Origin: Arenimonas terrae
GTDB taxonomy: Bacteria; Pseudomonadota; Gammaproteobacteria; Xanthomonadales; Xanthomonadaceae
Reading direction: 5' to 3'
Length of the DNA stretch: 64,000 bases
NCBI RefSeq assembly: GCF_006265115.1
Contig: NZ_SMDR01000001.1
Span: forward strand, 1,364,001-1,428,000
How positions within the stretch are numbered: position 1 is the stretch's first letter; each line of letters opens with the position of its first letter. The position numbers and the translations under genes are program-made. This document shows positions 50,182 to 60,800 of the stretch, in pieces. The notes below the pieces were generated by a model. The model saw nothing but the letters and a program-made list of their open reading frames with translations. It was not told the origin of the DNA and did no database searches.

Positions 50182-50685
50182 TTACTTCGCGGTGTAGACG
50201 ATTTCGACGCGGCGGTTCTGCTGCCAGCAGGTCTCGCTGGTCTCGGTGCAGGTCGGACGCTCTTCGCCGTAGGACACGACGGTCAGCTGGCCGGCCGAAC
50301 CACCCGCACCCTGCAGGGCGCCGGAGACGGCATTGCCACGGCGCTCGCCCAGGCCCAGGTTGTACTCGCGGGTGCCACGCTCGTCGGCATTGCCTTCGAG
50401 GGTGATGCGCGATTCCGGACGGTCATTCAGGTACTTGGCGTGGCAGGCCATGATGGCCTGGAACTCCGGACGCAGGGTGTCCTGGTCGAAGTCGAAGTAC
50501 ACGGTACGCTGGCGCAGGCACTCGTTGGTGTCCAGGTCGGCCGGGGTGAAGCGGCCATCGGAAACCGGGGCGGTGACGGCCGGGGTGGTCTCGGCGACCG
50601 GCGCCTCTTCCTTGACCTTCTTCGAGCAGGCGGCCAGGGCGACGGTGACGGAAGCGGCAAGCAGCACGCGGGTGGTGATGTTCAT
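50182..50685 (-). CDS. pal: Peptidoglycan-associated lipoprotein Pal
   Basis: Outer-membrane lipoprotein that binds peptidoglycan and TolB. The 167-residue protein has a lipoprotein signal with lipobox VALAAC (cysteine at about residue 20), a short Pro/Thr linker, and an OmpA-like domain with VYFDFDQDTLRPEFQ, GNADERGTREYNLGLGERR and the closing RRVEIVYTAK. The TEETC-like insert (CTETSETCWQQ) near the end carries two cysteines that may pair. It sits between tolB (56-base gap) and cpoB. Confidence 0.96.
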   Translation of the reverse strand: MNITTRVLLAASVTVALAACSKKVKEEAPVAETTPAVTAPVSDGRFTPADLDTNECLRQRTVYFDFDQDTLRPEFQAIMACHAKYLNDRPESRITLEGNADERGTREYNLGLGERRGNAVSGALQGAGGSAGQLTVVSYGEERPTCTETSETCWQQNRRVEIVYTAK

Positions 50686-50741
50686 GGGAACCCTCTATTC
50701 GGATGCAGTGATGGAGCTTGTTGTTTTGTGGCCCGTCCTAA

Positions 50742-52061
50742 CTATCTCTGCCGGTAAGGTGACCAGGCGGGCTCCCGGACGTCACCTTCAGCTGATACCA
50801 ATCGCTGCCTGACCCTGCCGTCGGCCGAAGCCGCGTACAGCACGCCACGACGGCCTTCCTTCGTGGCGTACAGCAGCATGCTGGCGTTCGGGGCAAAGCT
50901 GGGCGACTCGTCGAGGTTGCCCGGCGACAGTGTCGACCAGCGCCCCGCACCGCCAAAGCTGCGGTCAAGAACGGCAATACGATAAACGTTTCCGCTGCCC
51001 TGCGCCATAGCTATCTTCTTGCCGTCAAAGGAAATACTGGCTCGGGCGTTGGAATCGCCCTGGAAGCTGACGCGGGTCGCGTCGCCACCGGTGGCCGGCA
51101 CCTGGTAGAGCTGGGGCTTGCCCGCCCGGTCCGAGGTGAAGACCAGGGACTGGCCGTCCGGGGTCCAGACCGCCTCGGTGTCGATACCGTAGTGGCGGGT
51201 CACCTGGGTCAGCTGCTTGCTGGCCAGGTCCATGACGTAGATCTCGGGGTTGCCGGACTTGGACAGGGTCAGGGCCAGCTTGCGGCCGTCGGGCGAGAAG
51301 GCCGGGGCGCCATTGATGCCCCGGAACGAGGCGATCGGGGTCTCGAAGCCGACGCCGCTGTAGATGTCGATGATGTAGATCGAGGAGTTGCCGCGCCGGA
51401 AGCTGACGAAGGCGACCTTGCGGCCGTCCGGGCTCCAGGCCGGCGACAGGATCGGCTCGGCGCGGTTGGGGATCAGCACGTGCGGATTGAAGCCGTCGGC
51501 ATCGGCCAGCACCAGCGAATAGCGGGTGCCCTCGCCCACGCCGTTGGCGATGACGTAGGCGATGCGGGTCCAGAACGCGCCGCGCACGCCCAGGATCTTT
51601 TCGTAGATCTGGTCGGCGATCTGGTGGGCGACGCCGCGCATGCCGCGGGCGTGGCCGTCCACCGCCATGCCCAGCAGGCGCTGCTGCTTGGCCACGTCGT
51701 AGAGCTCGTATTCGACCCGGTAGCCGCCGTCGGCGCTGTCGAGCACCCGGCCGACCACGATGAAGTCCTGCTTGAGCACGCGCCAGGTCGGGAAGTTGAT
51801 CTCACCGCCGCGGATCGGCTTCTCGATCACGTCCTGCTCGGACAGGGCGTTGAACTGGCCCGAACGGTTGAGGTCGGCGCGGATCACCGCGGCGACGTCG
51901 GTGTCGGGTGCCACGTTGGTGCCCAGGTAGGGCATGGGCACGATCGCGATCGGCAGGGCGCCCTCGCGGCCGGACACGATGCCGATGTCGAGGCCCTGCG
52001 CGCGGACGAGGCCCGCGGGCAGCAGCAGCGCGAGCGCCAGGAAAGTAAGGAGACGTCTCAT
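50742..52061 (-). CDS. tolB: Tol-Pal system periplasmic protein TolB
   Basis: Periplasmic beta-propeller that shuttles between Pal and TolA. The 439-residue protein has a signal peptide (MRRLLTFLALALLLPAGLVRA), an N-terminal alpha/beta domain (LPIAIVPMPYLGTNVAPDTD, then IRADLNRSGQFN), and repeated propeller blades (AWSPDGRKVAFVSFRRGNSS, AFSPDGRKLALTLSKSGNPE, VWTPDGQSLVFTSDRAGKPQ). The start is placed at the ATG that overlaps the tolA stop (ATGA); AAGAGG lies upstream. Confidence 0.97.
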   Translation of the reverse strand: MRRLLTFLALALLLPAGLVRAQGLDIGIVSGREGALPIAIVPMPYLGTNVAPDTDVAAVIRADLNRSGQFNALSEQDVIEKPIRGGEINFPTWRVLKQDFIVVGRVLDSADGGYRVEYELYDVAKQQRLLGMAVDGHARGMRGVAHQIADQIYEKILGVRGAFWTRIAYVIANGVGEGTRYSLVLADADGFNPHVLIPNRAEPILSPAWSPDGRKVAFVSFRRGNSSIYIIDIYSGVGFETPIASFRGINGAPAFSPDGRKLALTLSKSGNPEIYVMDLASKQLTQVTRHYGIDTEAVWTPDGQSLVFTSDRAGKPQLYQVPATGGDATRVSFQGDSNARASISFDGKKIAMAQGSGNVYRIAVLDRSFGGAGRWSTLSPGNLDESPSFAPNASMLLYATKEGRRGVLYAASADGRVRQRLVSAEGDVREPAWSPYRQR

Positions 52062-53001
52062 CGTGGGCAGGCCTCTTGGGGGTGGCAGAAAGTGAGGTCG
52101 ATCTGGCGGGAGAACACCGGCTCGAAGCCGGCATAGGGCATGGGGCCGCGGCGCAGCGCGCGCTCGACCGACTCGCGGGCCTGGTCGTCGAAGCCGCAGG
52201 ACAGGAACTGGACGTTGATCACTTCGCCGCCCGGGATCTGGGTGAAGCGCACCTTGCAGGGTACGCGCTCCGGCGCCAGGGCGCGGTTCCAGGCCGCGTC
52301 GGCGGTCTGGTGCATGGCCAGGGCGTAGCGCGCGGCCAGGTCGGTGTCGGTGCCGTTGTTGCCGCCGGCGGGGGCCGCGGGTGCGGGCTGCGGGGTCGGG
52401 GCGGGCCTGGCCTGGGCGTCGGCGAGCTGCTGCAGGCGCTGCTCTTCCATCTTCGTGCGGCGCTCGGCGGCCTCGCGCTCCTTGCGGATTTCCTCGAGCT
52501 GGGCGCGCAGGCGCTGTTTGCGCTCGGCTTCGGCCTGCTTCTCGCGTTCGGTCAGGTCGATCTGTTCCTGGCGGCGCTTGGCTTCCTGCTCCTCGCGCTC
52601 CTTGGCCTGCTGCTGCTCCAGCGCCAGCCGCGCGACCGCCTCCTGGTCCACCGGCGCCGGCTCGGGCTGCGCTTCCTGGGGCTCGGGCTGGATCTGCTCT
52701 TCGGCGGTCTGCGGCTGCGGGGCCGGCAGCGGCTGAGGGGGCGGCGCGGCTTCGATCGGTTCGACCTCGGCGGGTTTGGGCGCTTCCGCGGCGGTCTGTT
52801 CGGCGGCGCGCACATCGGCCGGCGACACCACCAGGGAGGCCTCGACCACCGGGCCGGCCACCGAGACCATCTTCGGCATCGGCTGCCACCAGCCGGCGAG
52901 CAGCAGCACGACGACGATGGCCACATGCAGGGCGACCGCCATCAGGACCGGCGTCGCCAGGTCGTCCTTCACTTCGTGCTGGCGCAGGGCCTCGGCGTGC
53001 A

Positions 53002-53002
<1 letters not shown>
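52058..53002 (-). CDS. tolA: Tol-Pal system protein TolA
   Basis: Inner-membrane protein that spans the periplasm and transmits TolQR energy to TolB/Pal. The 314-residue protein has an N-terminal membrane segment (about 18-37, MAVALHVAIVVVLLLAGWW), a Pro/Glu/Gln-rich part, a long charged helix (about 125-215, QQQAKEREEQEAKRRQEQID), and a C-terminal globular domain with paired cysteines (VPCKVRFTQIPGG, FLSCGFD, FCHPQEAC). I chose the ATG at complement 53000-53002, which overlaps the tolR TGA, over an adjacent GTG one codon earlier. Confidence 0.94.
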
Positions 53003-53436
<434 letters not shown>

Positions 53437-53480
53437 GCGTCAGCTCTCAACGTGTGGTCGGGGGGAACGGGGTTGGCCGC

Positions 53481-54260
53481 TCACTCCTCGACGTGGGACT
53501 GCCGCTGCAGGATCGAGGAGAACTCCTCGGCGAAGGATTCGTAGCGCACGCTCAGGCGCTCGACCTTGGTGGCGAAGCGGTTGTAGGCCCACACCGCCGG
53601 GATGGCCACGAACAGGCCCATGGCGGTGGCGAACAGCGCCTCGGAAATGCCCGGCGCAACAGCCGCGATGCTGGCCTGCTGGTCCGACGCGAGGCCGTGC
53701 ATGGTCACCATGATGCCGAACACGGTGCCGACCAGGCCCACGTAGGGCGCGGTGGAACCGATGTTGGCCAGCAGTTCGAGGTTGTGCTCGAGGCGGTCCA
53801 CTTCGCGGGCGAAGGTGGCGCGCATGGCGCGCTGGGCACCCTCGAGCTGGGTGCGGGAATCGAGGCCCTTCTTCTGGCGCAGGCGGGCGTATTCGCGGAA
53901 GCCGGCCTCGAAGATCGCCTCCAGGCCCGAGACCACGCGGTTGCGGTCGGTCGCCGAGCGGTAGAGCTGGGTCAGGTCGACACCGGACCAGAAGCGGCCC
54001 TCGAAATCGTCGGCCTCGTCGGTGGCGCGGCTGTAGACGCGGTTCTTGCGGAAGATGATCACCCAGCTCAGCAGCGAGCCCAGGGCCAGCAGCAGCATGA
54101 TCACCTGCACCGGCAGGCTGGCCGAGAGCAGCAGCTGCACGTAGCTGATGCCGCCGTGCCCCGCGGCGTCGGCGACCGCCTCGGCGGCGGCCGGCAGCGC
54201 TTCCGGCGGCAGTTCGGTCACCGGCGCGGCAGCGAGGATCAGGGCGTGGGTCAGGGACAT
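53481..54260 (-). CDS. tolQ: Tol-Pal system protein TolQ
   Basis: Proton-driven MotA/ExbB-family channel protein. The 259-residue protein has three membrane segments: about 45-65 (LLLSASLPVQVIMLLLALGS), a second in the GSTAPYVGLVGTVFGIMVTM region, and a third (ALFATAMGLFVAIPAVWAYN), as expected. The cytoplasmic loop has QLEGAQRAMRATFAREVDRL. The N-terminus is somewhat longer than in E. coli (Ala/Pro-rich, about 35 residues). It lies 18 bases after ybgC, the usual gene order. Confidence 0.96.
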   Translation of the reverse strand: MSLTHALILAAAPVTELPPEALPAAAEAVADAAGHGGISYVQLLLSASLPVQVIMLLLALGSLLSWVIIFRKNRVYSRATDEADDFEGRFWSGVDLTQLYRSATDRNRVVSGLEAIFEAGFREYARLRQKKGLDSRTQLEGAQRAMRATFAREVDRLEHNLELLANIGSTAPYVGLVGTVFGIMVTMHGLASDQQASIAAVAPGISEALFATAMGLFVAIPAVWAYNRFATKVERLSVRYESFAEEFSSILQRQSHVEE

Positions 54261-54278
54261 CGTGTGGACTCCGGCGGA

Positions 54279-54680
54279 TCAGGGGTTGCCCGCGGCCAGC
54301 CACTCGGGCAGCGGGCGCGGTCGGAAACTGGAGGCCACCAGGCAGGCCACGCGAACGGTCGCGCGGACCAGGGCCTGGTCGCCCCGGGAAACTTCCTGCT
54401 CGATCAGCAGGCTGGCTTTGCGGCGCTCGGTCATGACGACACTGACCAGCAGTTCGTCATCGAGTTTCGCGGGTTTGTGGAAATCGAGCGTCATGTCGCG
54501 GATCACCAGCACCAGGTCCTCGCTTTCGCGCAGGGCCTGCTGTCCGACGCCCTGGGCACGCAGCCATTCGGTGCGCGCGCGCTCCAGGAACCGCACGTAG
54601 CTGGCGTGGTAGACCACCCCGCCGGCGTCGGTATCCTCCCAGTAGACCCTTATCGGGAAGCTGAACGGAGCGGCCGTCAT
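54279..54680 (-). CDS. ybgC: Acyl-CoA thioesterase YbgC (hot-dog fold)
   Basis: Hot-dog thioesterase of the Tol-Pal cluster, thought to act on acyl-CoA or acyl-ACP in phospholipid metabolism. The 133-residue protein has the 4-HBT signature [20 protein letters not shown], then [11 protein letters not shown], and a [20 protein letters not shown] strand-helix. The ATG overlaps the ruvB stop (ATGA), tying it to the ruv operon. Confidence 0.95.
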   Translation of the reverse strand: MTAAPFSFPIRVYWEDTDAGGVVYHASYVRFLERARTEWLRAQGVGQQALRESEDLVLVIRDMTLDFHKPAKLDDELLVSVVMTERRKASLLIEQEVSRGDQALVRATVRVACLVASSFRPRPLPEWLAAGNP

Positions 54681-55708
54681 GGCTCGAAAAGGTCTGGATC
54701 CAGCTGTTTTTTCGGCGCTTTCAGGCCGAGGTGGCTGTAGGCCTTGTGGGTCACCATGCGGCCCCGGGCGCTGCGCACCAGGTAACCCTGCTGGATCAGG
54801 TAGGGCTCGATCACGTCCTCGAGTGTGCCGCGCTCCTCGCTCAGGGCCGCGGCCAGGGACTCGACGCCGACCGGGCCGCCGCCGAAGTTCTCGATGATCA
54901 TGCCGAGCATGCGGCGGTCGAGCGAGTCGAAACCCTCGGCGTCGATCTTGAGCATGGCCATCGCTTCGTCCGCCACCGGCCGGGTGATGACGCCGCCGGC
55001 GCGCACCTGGGCGTAGTCGCGCACGCGGCGCAGCAGGCGGTTGGCGATGCGGGGCGTGCCGCGGCTGCGGCGGGCGATCTCGCCGGCGCCGTCGGGGGCG
55101 CATTCGATGCCCAGGATGGTCGCCGAGCGGCGCACGATCCGGGTCAGCTCCTCGGGGCTGTAGAACTCCAGGCGCTGGACGATGCCGAAGCGGTCGCGCA
55201 GCGGCGCGGTCAGCAAGCCGGCGCGGGTGGTCGCGCCGATCAGGGTGAAGGGCGGCAGGTCGAGCTTGATCGAGCGGGCCGCGGGGCCCTCGCCGATCAT
55301 GATGTCGATCTGGAAGTCCTCCATCGCCGGGTACAGCACTTCCTCGACCACGGGCGAGAGGCGGTGGATCTCGTCGACGAACAGCACGTCGTGCGGCTGC
55401 AGGTTGGTCAGCAGCGCGGCCAGGTCGCCGGCGCGCTCGATCACCGGGCCCGAGGTCTGGCGCAGGTTTACGCCCAGCTCGTTGGCGATGACGTGGCTGA
55501 GCGTGGTCTTGCCCAGGCCCGGCGGCCCGAAGATCAGCACGTGGTCCATGGCTTCGCCGCGGCCCTTGGCCGCCTCGATGGCGATCTTGAGCTGCTCGCG
55601 GACCGGCTGCTGGCCCAGGTAGTCGTCCAGCCGCTTGGGCCGGATGCTGGCCTCGGCCAGGTCGTCTTCGCGGGTGGCGCCGGGGGCGATGACGCGGGTG
55701 TCTTCCAT
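54677..55708 (-). CDS. ruvB: Holliday junction branch migration helicase RuvB
   Basis: AAA+ motor that, with RuvA, drives branch migration. The 343-residue protein has [20 protein letters not shown], Walker [21 protein letters not shown], Walker [31 protein letters not shown] (sensor 1/arginine finger), and the winged helix. Length matches the family. Between it and ruvA lies kup, in the same orientation, with 59 bases to spare. Confidence 0.97.
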   Translation of the reverse strand: MEDTRVIAPGATREDDLAEASIRPKRLDDYLGQQPVREQLKIAIEAAKGRGEAMDHVLIFGPPGLGKTTLSHVIANELGVNLRQTSGPVIERAGDLAALLTNLQPHDVLFVDEIHRLSPVVEEVLYPAMEDFQIDIMIGEGPAARSIKLDLPPFTLIGATTRAGLLTAPLRDRFGIVQRLEFYSPEELTRIVRRSATILGIECAPDGAGEIARRSRGTPRIANRLLRRVRDYAQVRAGGVITRPVADEAMAMLKIDAEGFDSLDRRMLGMIIENFGGGPVGVESLAAALSEERGTLEDVIEPYLIQQGYLVRSARGRMVTHKAYSHLGLKAPKKQLDPDLFEP

Positions 55709-55767
55709 GGGCGCCGATTATGGCAGGTAACGGCCGGAAAACCGCGCCGGGGCGCGGTCCGAGGGCC

Positions 55768-57657
55768 TCAGATCACGACCTGCGTGCCCAGCTCCACCAG
55801 TCGGTTGCCCGGGATGTGGAAGAACTCGGTGGCCGGGGTCGCGTTGCGGGACATGAAGAGGAAGAGCTTGTCCCGCCACATCGCCATGCCCTGCCCCGGC
55901 TTGGCGCTCAGGGACTCGCGGCTGGCGAAGTAGGTGGTTTCCATGACCTCGAACTTCGGACCGGGGATGGCCCAATGCTTGAGCGCCCGCGGCACGTCCG
56001 GGTCCTCGAGGTAACCGAAGCGCAGGGTCAGGCGCGCGAAGCCGTGGCCCAGGTCGGTGTGCACCACCCGCTCGGCCTCGTCGGCGCGCGGCACGCCCAG
56101 CACCTCGACGCTCAGCAGCACGTTGCGCTCGTGCAGCACCTTGTTGTGCTTGAGGTTGTGCAGCATGGCCGGCGGCATGTACTGGTTGGAGGGTGTCAGG
56201 AACACCGCGGTGCCCGGCACCCGGGTCGGCGGGTGCGCCACCAGGTTGCCGACGAAGTGTTCGATGCGCAGGCTGTCGCGGTTGACCTGCGCGTGCACCA
56301 GGGCACGGCCGCGGCGCCAGGTCCGCATCAGGGCAAACGCCACCACGCCCAACGCCAGCGGGAACCAGGCGCCTTCGACGAACTTGATGACATTGGCCGA
56401 GAAGAATGCCGCCTCGATGCTCAGGAACAGCAGGGCCAGCGGCCAGACCTGCCAGCCCGGCAGGCGCCAGCGCAGCTTGGCCAGGATCACCAGCAGCATG
56501 GTGCTAATGATCATCGTGCCGGTCACCGACACGCCGTAGGCGATGGCCAGGTTGCTGGAGCTGCCGAAGCCCAGCACCACCGCGATCACCGACAGCAGCA
56601 TCGCGCGGTTCACCCAGGGCATGTAGATCTGCCCTTCGGTGCGGTCGGAGGTGTGCACGATCTGCATGCGCGGCAGGTAGCCGAGCTGGATGGCCTGGCG
56701 CACCACCGAGAAGGTGCCGGTGATCAGCGCCTGCGAGGCGATGACGGTGGCCAGGGTCGCCAGCACGATCATCGGATACAGGGCCCAGCCGGGCACCAGC
56801 TCGTAGAACGGATTCGAGACGTCGCCGGGATGCGTCAGGATGAAGGCGCCCTGCCCGAAATAGTTCAGCAGCAGGGCGGGCAGCACCAGGCCCAGCCAGG
56901 CCACGCGGATCGGCAGGCGCCCGAAGTGGCCCATATCGGCGTACAGCGCCTCGCCGCCGGTCACCGCCAGCACCACCGCCCCCAGCGCCAGCCAGGCGAC
57001 AACACCGTGGTGGACGAAGAAGCGGATCGCCCAGACCGGGTTCACCGCCTCGAGCACGGCCGGGTGCTGCGCGATCTCGACCACGCCCAGCACGGCCAGC
57101 GCCAGGAACCACAGGCAGGTGATCGGACCGAAGATGCGCCCGACTTTCTCGGTGCCGTGCTTCTGCACGGTGAACAGCGCCACCAGCACCGCCAGGGTGA
57201 TCGGCAGCACGAAACGCTTGAGCTCGGGCGCCGCCACCTCCAGGCCCTCGACCGCCGACAGCACCGAGATCGCCGGCGTGATCACGCCATCGCCGAAGAA
57301 CAGCGCGGTGCCGAAGATGCCCAGGATGCCCACCGTATACGACAGCGGCGCCGCCATCGGCAGGCTGCGCTGCACCAGCGCGGTCAGCGCCAGGATGCCG
57401 CCTTCGCCGCGGTTGTCGGCGCGCATCAGCACGGCCACGTACTTGAGCGTGACCACCAGCACCAGCGACCACAGGATCAGCGACAGCACGCCCAGCACGT
57501 TCTCGGGCCGGGCATCGAGCCCGTAGTGCGGCCCGAAGGCCTCCTTGAGCGTGTACAGCGGACTGGTGCCGATGTCGCCGAAAACGACGCCGACCGCGCC
57601 GATCACCAATGGCCAGGTGCGCGGCGCCGCGGCGCCATCGTGGTGGGAAGTTGTCAT
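55768..57657 (-). CDS. kup: Low-affinity potassium transporter Kup
   Basis: Proton-coupled K+ uptake protein of the KUP/HAK/KT family. The 629-residue protein has the diagnostic [20 protein letters not shown] start, [34 protein letters not shown], a chain of about twelve membrane segments to residue ~440, and a cytoplasmic C-terminal domain. It sits between ruvA and ruvB, 44 bases after ruvA, and may be read as part of the same transcript. Length agrees with E. coli Kup (622). Confidence 0.95.
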   Translation of the reverse strand: MTTSHHDGAAAPRTWPLVIGAVGVVFGDIGTSPLYTLKEAFGPHYGLDARPENVLGVLSLILWSLVLVVTLKYVAVLMRADNRGEGGILALTALVQRSLPMAAPLSYTVGILGIFGTALFFGDGVITPAISVLSAVEGLEVAAPELKRFVLPITLAVLVALFTVQKHGTEKVGRIFGPITCLWFLALAVLGVVEIAQHPAVLEAVNPVWAIRFFVHHGVVAWLALGAVVLAVTGGEALYADMGHFGRLPIRVAWLGLVLPALLLNYFGQGAFILTHPGDVSNPFYELVPGWALYPMIVLATLATVIASQALITGTFSVVRQAIQLGYLPRMQIVHTSDRTEGQIYMPWVNRAMLLSVIAVVLGFGSSSNLAIAYGVSVTGTMIISTMLLVILAKLRWRLPGWQVWPLALLFLSIEAAFFSANVIKFVEGAWFPLALGVVAFALMRTWRRGRALVHAQVNRDSLRIEHFVGNLVAHPPTRVPGTAVFLTPSNQYMPPAMLHNLKHNKVLHERNVLLSVEVLGVPRADEAERVVHTDLGHGFARLTLRFGYLEDPDVPRALKHWAIPGPKFEVMETTYFASRESLSAKPGQGMAMWRDKLFLFMSRNATPATEFFHIPGNRLVELGTQVVI

Positions 57658-57701
57658 GGATGTGCCCGGAGGCGAGTGGATGCGGAGGGGAGAAAAAATG
57701 A

Positions 57702-58298
57702 TCAGCCGCGCAGGACGGACTTGAGCGCCTTGCGGATGATGTGTTCGGCGCTGTCGCCGGGCTCGGCCTGCTTGAGCATCTTCTGCACTTCGGCGGGCTT
57801 GTAGCCCAGCTGCTGCAGCGCCACCGACGCCTCGGCCATCGGGTCGGCCGGCACGGCGCCGCCCCTGCCGGTGACCACGGCCACGCCGCCGGCGAAATCG
57901 GCGGCGCGGTCGCGCAGCTCGACCACCATGCGCTCGGCGGTCTTCTTGCCGATGCCGGGAATGCGCGTTAGCGCGGTGATGTCGCCGGCCTGCACCAAGC
58001 GCGCGAAGTCGTCGACGCTGGCGCCCGAGAGCACGGCCAGGGCGATCTTGGCGCCGACGCCGGTCACCTTCTGCACCTCGCGGAACAGGCGGCGCTCGGA
58101 CTCGGTGAGGAAGCCGTACAGCGCGACGCCGTCTTCCTTCACCGCGTAATGGGTGAACAGCGTGACCTCGCGACCGACCTCGGGCAGGTCGTAGAAGGTG
58201 CTCATCGGCGCCGAAAGTTCGTAGCCCACGCCGCCCACGTCCACCATCAGCGCCGGCGGCGCCTTGTAGACGAGTTGACCCTTCAATCGGCCGATCAT
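57702..58298 (-). CDS. ruvA: Holliday junction branch migration protein RuvA
   Basis: Tetramer that binds Holliday junctions and loads RuvB. The 198-residue protein has the OB-fold [26 protein letters not shown], the two helix-hairpin-helix motifs ([15 protein letters not shown] and [20 protein letters not shown]), and a flexible linker to the RuvB-binding C-terminal domain ([18 protein letters not shown]). Its ATG overlaps the ruvC stop. Confidence 0.97.
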   Translation of the reverse strand: MIGRLKGQLVYKAPPALMVDVGGVGYELSAPMSTFYDLPEVGREVTLFTHYAVKEDGVALYGFLTESERRLFREVQKVTGVGAKIALAVLSGASVDDFARLVQAGDITALTRIPGIGKKTAERMVVELRDRAADFAGGVAVVTGRGGAVPADPMAEASVALQQLGYKPAEVQKMLKQAEPGDSAEHIIRKALKSVLRG

Positions 58299-58822
58299 CG
58301 ACGTCTCCGGAGCAAGGCAGTGGCCAGGCCAGTGCGGCCCGTGGTGGCGCTCATGTGGGCGTGGGTCAGGGCGACGGCGAGGGCATCGGCAGCATCGGCC
58401 TGCAGTTTGCGCTCACCGAGGCTGAGTAAAAGCTTCACCATGTGCTGCACCTGGATCTTGTCGGCGGCACCGCTGCCGACCAGGGACTGCTTGACGACGC
58501 GCGGCGCGTATTCGCTGACCGACAGGCCGCGCCGCACCACGGTGGCGATGGCGGCGCCGCGGGCGTGGCCGAGCTTGAGCGCCGACATCGCCGACTTTTC
58601 CATGAACACCGTCTCGATGGCGACCACCGTCGGCCGCCACTGCTCCAGCACCTCTTCCAGGTCGAATACCAGCTTGCCCAGGCGTGCCGGGAAGTCCTCG
58701 GTATCCACCAGCAGGTTCAGCATCTGGCAGTGCACGAAGCTGTACTTGCCCGTGGCGTCGACATCGATCAGGCCGATGCCGGTGCGCTGCGAACCCGGGT
58801 CGATGCCGAGGATGCGGGTCAC
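58295..58822 (-). CDS. ruvC: Crossover junction endodeoxyribonuclease RuvC
   Basis: Resolves Holliday junctions by paired nicks. The 175-residue protein has [15 protein letters not shown] near the start (catalytic Asp), [20 protein letters not shown] (catalytic Glu), [20 protein letters not shown], and the closing acidic [14 protein letters not shown]. The start is GTG (complement of 58820-58822), overlapping the yebC stop (GTGA), which gives the correct family N-terminus. Confidence 0.95.
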   Translation of the reverse strand: MTRILGIDPGSQRTGIGLIDVDATGKYSFVHCQMLNLLVDTEDFPARLGKLVFDLEEVLEQWRPTVVAIETVFMEKSAMSALKLGHARGAAIATVVRRGLSVSEYAPRVVKQSLVGSGAADKIQVQHMVKLLLSLGERKLQADAADALAVALTHAHMSATTGRTGLATALLRRRR

Positions 58823-59550
58823 TGGTAGGCGACGTCGCCCAGGTCGGCGTTGGAGTAGACGTTCTGCACGTCGTCCAGGTCCTCGAGCATGTCGAGCATC
58901 TTCTTGACCTGCAGGGCGACGTCGCCGACGACGGCGATGTCGTTCTCGGCGCGCATCGTCACTTCGGCCTGCAGCGGCACGAAGCCGGCGGCGGCCATCG
59001 CGGACTTCACCGCCTCGAAGGACTCGGGCGCGGTCAGCACCTCCACCAGGCCGTCCTCGGGATAGCTGGCGACGTCGTCGGCGCCGGCCTCGATGGCGGC
59101 CTCCGTGATCGCGTCCTCGCTGCTGCCCGGGCCGAAGCTCAACACGCCCAGCTTCTTGAACAGGAAGGCGACCGAGCCGTCGGTGCCCAGGTTGCCGCCG
59201 CACTTGTTGAAGGCGTGCCGCACGTCGGCGACGGTGCGCACCTTGTTGTCGGTCAGGCAGTCGACGATGACGGCGACGCCGCCGGGCGCATAACCTTCGT
59301 AGCGGATCTCCTCGTAGCTCACGCCCTCGAGTTCGCCGGTGGCCTTCTTGATGGCGCGCTCGATCACGTCGCGCGACATGTTCACGGCCAGGCCCTTGTC
59401 CACGGCCACGCGCAGGCGCGGGTTGCCCTTCGGATCGCCGCCGCCCAGGCGCGCGGCGGTGGAAATCTCGCGGATGATCTTGGTGAAGACCTTGCCGCGC
59501 TTGGCGTCCTGGGCGTTCTTGCGCCCTTCGATGGCCATCAATCTGCCCAT
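58819..59550 (-). CDS. yebC: YebC/PmpR-family regulatory or translation-related protein
   Basis: Family members act as transcription regulators or, as shown more recently, help ribosomes at proline-rich stretches. The 243-residue protein has [20 protein letters not shown] and [40 protein letters not shown], and [19 protein letters not shown]. Length and N-terminal form ([12 protein letters not shown]) match xanthomonad homologues. It stands upstream of ruvC, its usual place. Confidence 0.94.
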   Translation of the reverse strand: MGRLMAIEGRKNAQDAKRGKVFTKIIREISTAARLGGGDPKGNPRLRVAVDKGLAVNMSRDVIERAIKKATGELEGVSYEEIRYEGYAPGGVAVIVDCLTDNKVRTVADVRHAFNKCGGNLGTDGSVAFLFKKLGVLSFGPGSSEDAITEAAIEAGADDVASYPEDGLVEVLTAPESFEAVKSAMAAAGFVPLQAEVTMRAENDIAVVGDVALQVKKMLDMLEDLDDVQNVYSNADLGDVAYQ

Positions 59551-59609
59551 GGAATGCTGCTCTGACGTGTGGCGAGGCGGCGATTATACGGCCGCGGGCG
59601 GCCGCACCC

Positions 59610-60263
59610 TCAGGCCGGGAAGCGGCCGTCGCGCAGGAAGCCCGCGGCCAGCGTCGCGGCGGCCTCGGAGAAGATCAGGCCGGTGTGGCTGACCGGCAGC
59701 ACCCGGTGTTCGGCCAGGCCGGGCAGCCGGGTTTCCCAGACCGCGACGGTGCCGTCGTTGGGGCCATCGAACCCGGCGAAGAACCGTCCAAGGCCCGCGG
59801 CGCGCGACCCCGCCACCACCGCCACCTCGCGCCCGGACGGCAGCCCGCCGAGGCCGCTCTTGAGCAGGCGGGCACTGCGGCCCAGGAAGGGCGAGAGGTG
59901 GTTCATGGCCAGGCCGCGGGCGGCGCTGCTGCCGGCCAGCGGCGAGCCCAGGCAGACCACGCGGCCGGGCGGCAGGCCGTGGTAGCTGGCCAGGGTCTCG
60001 AGCGCCACCAGGCCACCGAGGCTGTGCCCCACCAGGTGCACCGGCCCCGGCGCGAGCGCCAGCAGTTGCGCGGCCAGGCGGTCGATCGAGGGCGCCGGCC
60101 CCTGGAACAGGCTGGCGTAGTCGAAACGATGCGGAATGAAGCCCTGGGCCTGGAGCCGGCGCGCCAGCGGCAGCAGGGTGATCCCGCGCATCCAGACCCC
60201 GTGCAGCAGGACGACGTGTTGGCGCGGCGTGTCGCTCAGGAGATGGCTCGGGTGCGGGACCAG
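59610..60263 (-). CDS. Alpha/beta hydrolase (lipase/esterase-like)
   Basis: A serine hydrolase of about 200 residues. It begins with the first core strand ([12 protein letters not shown]), has the nucleophile elbow [20 protein letters not shown], a [20 protein letters not shown] segment, a probable acidic residue in [11 protein letters not shown], and the histidine in [12 protein letters not shown]. No signal peptide, so it is cytoplasmic. The start is uncertain: there is no ATG, GTG or TTG in frame just after the upstream gene's stop; the given end assumes a CTG start at complement 60261-60263. An ATG in frame at complement 60420-60422 would overlap the acetyltransferase gene by about 150 bases, which I judge unlikely. 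Substrate unknown. Confidence 0.75.
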   Translation of the reverse strand: MVPHPSHLLSDTPRQHVVLLHGVWMRGITLLPLARRLQAQGFIPHRFDYASLFQGPAPSIDRLAAQLLALAPGPVHLVGHSLGGLVALETLASYHGLPPGRVVCLGSPLAGSSAARGLAMNHLSPFLGRSARLLKSGLGGLPSGREVAVVAGSRAAGLGRFFAGFDGPNDGTVAVWETRLPGLAEHRVLPVSHTGLIFSEAAATLAAGFLRDGRFPA

Positions 60264-60271
60264 GCGGGAGT

Positions 60272-60796
60272 CTAAGCCGGCGGCGCCGACTTTTCCCGCC
60301 GCAGGGTGAACTCGCGGTCGACCACCCGGCCGACCGGGAAGGTGTGCTCGCCGACCTTCTCGAAGCCGTGGCGGGCGTAGAAGCGCTGGGCGCCGAGATT
60401 GTTCTCCCACACGCCGATCCACAGCGTGCGCGGCCCGTCCGCCAGCAGCCAGTCCATCACGGTCTGGAACAGGCGGCCGCCCCAGCCGCCGTTCTGGACT
60501 TCGCGCAGCACGTACAGGCGCTTGAGCTCGCCGTCTTCCGGACGCACGTCCGGGTTCGGCAGTCCGCAGGGGCCGGCGGCAGCGTGGCCGACGATCTCGC
60601 CCTCGCGCTCCAGGAACCAGACCGCGTAGCCGGGGGTTTCCAGGATCACGCGCTGGCGTTCGACCGCGTAGGAATCCCGCAGGAAAGCCTGCAGGTCCTC
60701 GGCCGGGTACAGATGGCCGAAGGCCTCGACGAAGGTCCTTTCGGCGATGCGCGAAAGGGCCTCGGCGTCGGCGGGCGTGGCGCGGCGGATCTGCAC
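60272..60796 (-). CDS. GNAT-family N-acetyltransferase
   Basis: The 174-residue protein has the GNAT fold: IRRATPADAEALSRIAERTF at the start, FLEREGEIVGHAAAG (strand beta 4), the acetyl-CoA loop region LKRLYVLREVQNGGWGGRL (the usual Q/RxxGxG/A is NGGWGG), and the C-terminal WIGVWENNLGAQRFYARHGF. The substrate cannot be told; small-molecule or protein N-termini are both possible. It lies four bases after aspS and eight bases before the hydrolase start assumed here. Confidence 0.9.
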   Translation of the reverse strand: MQIRRATPADAEALSRIAERTFVEAFGHLYPAEDLQAFLRDSYAVERQRVILETPGYAVWFLEREGEIVGHAAAGPCGLPNPDVRPEDGELKRLYVLREVQNGGWGGRLFQTVMDWLLADGPRTLWIGVWENNLGAQRFYARHGFEKVGEHTFPVGRVVDREFTLRREKSAPPA

Positions 60797-60800
60797 CGGC

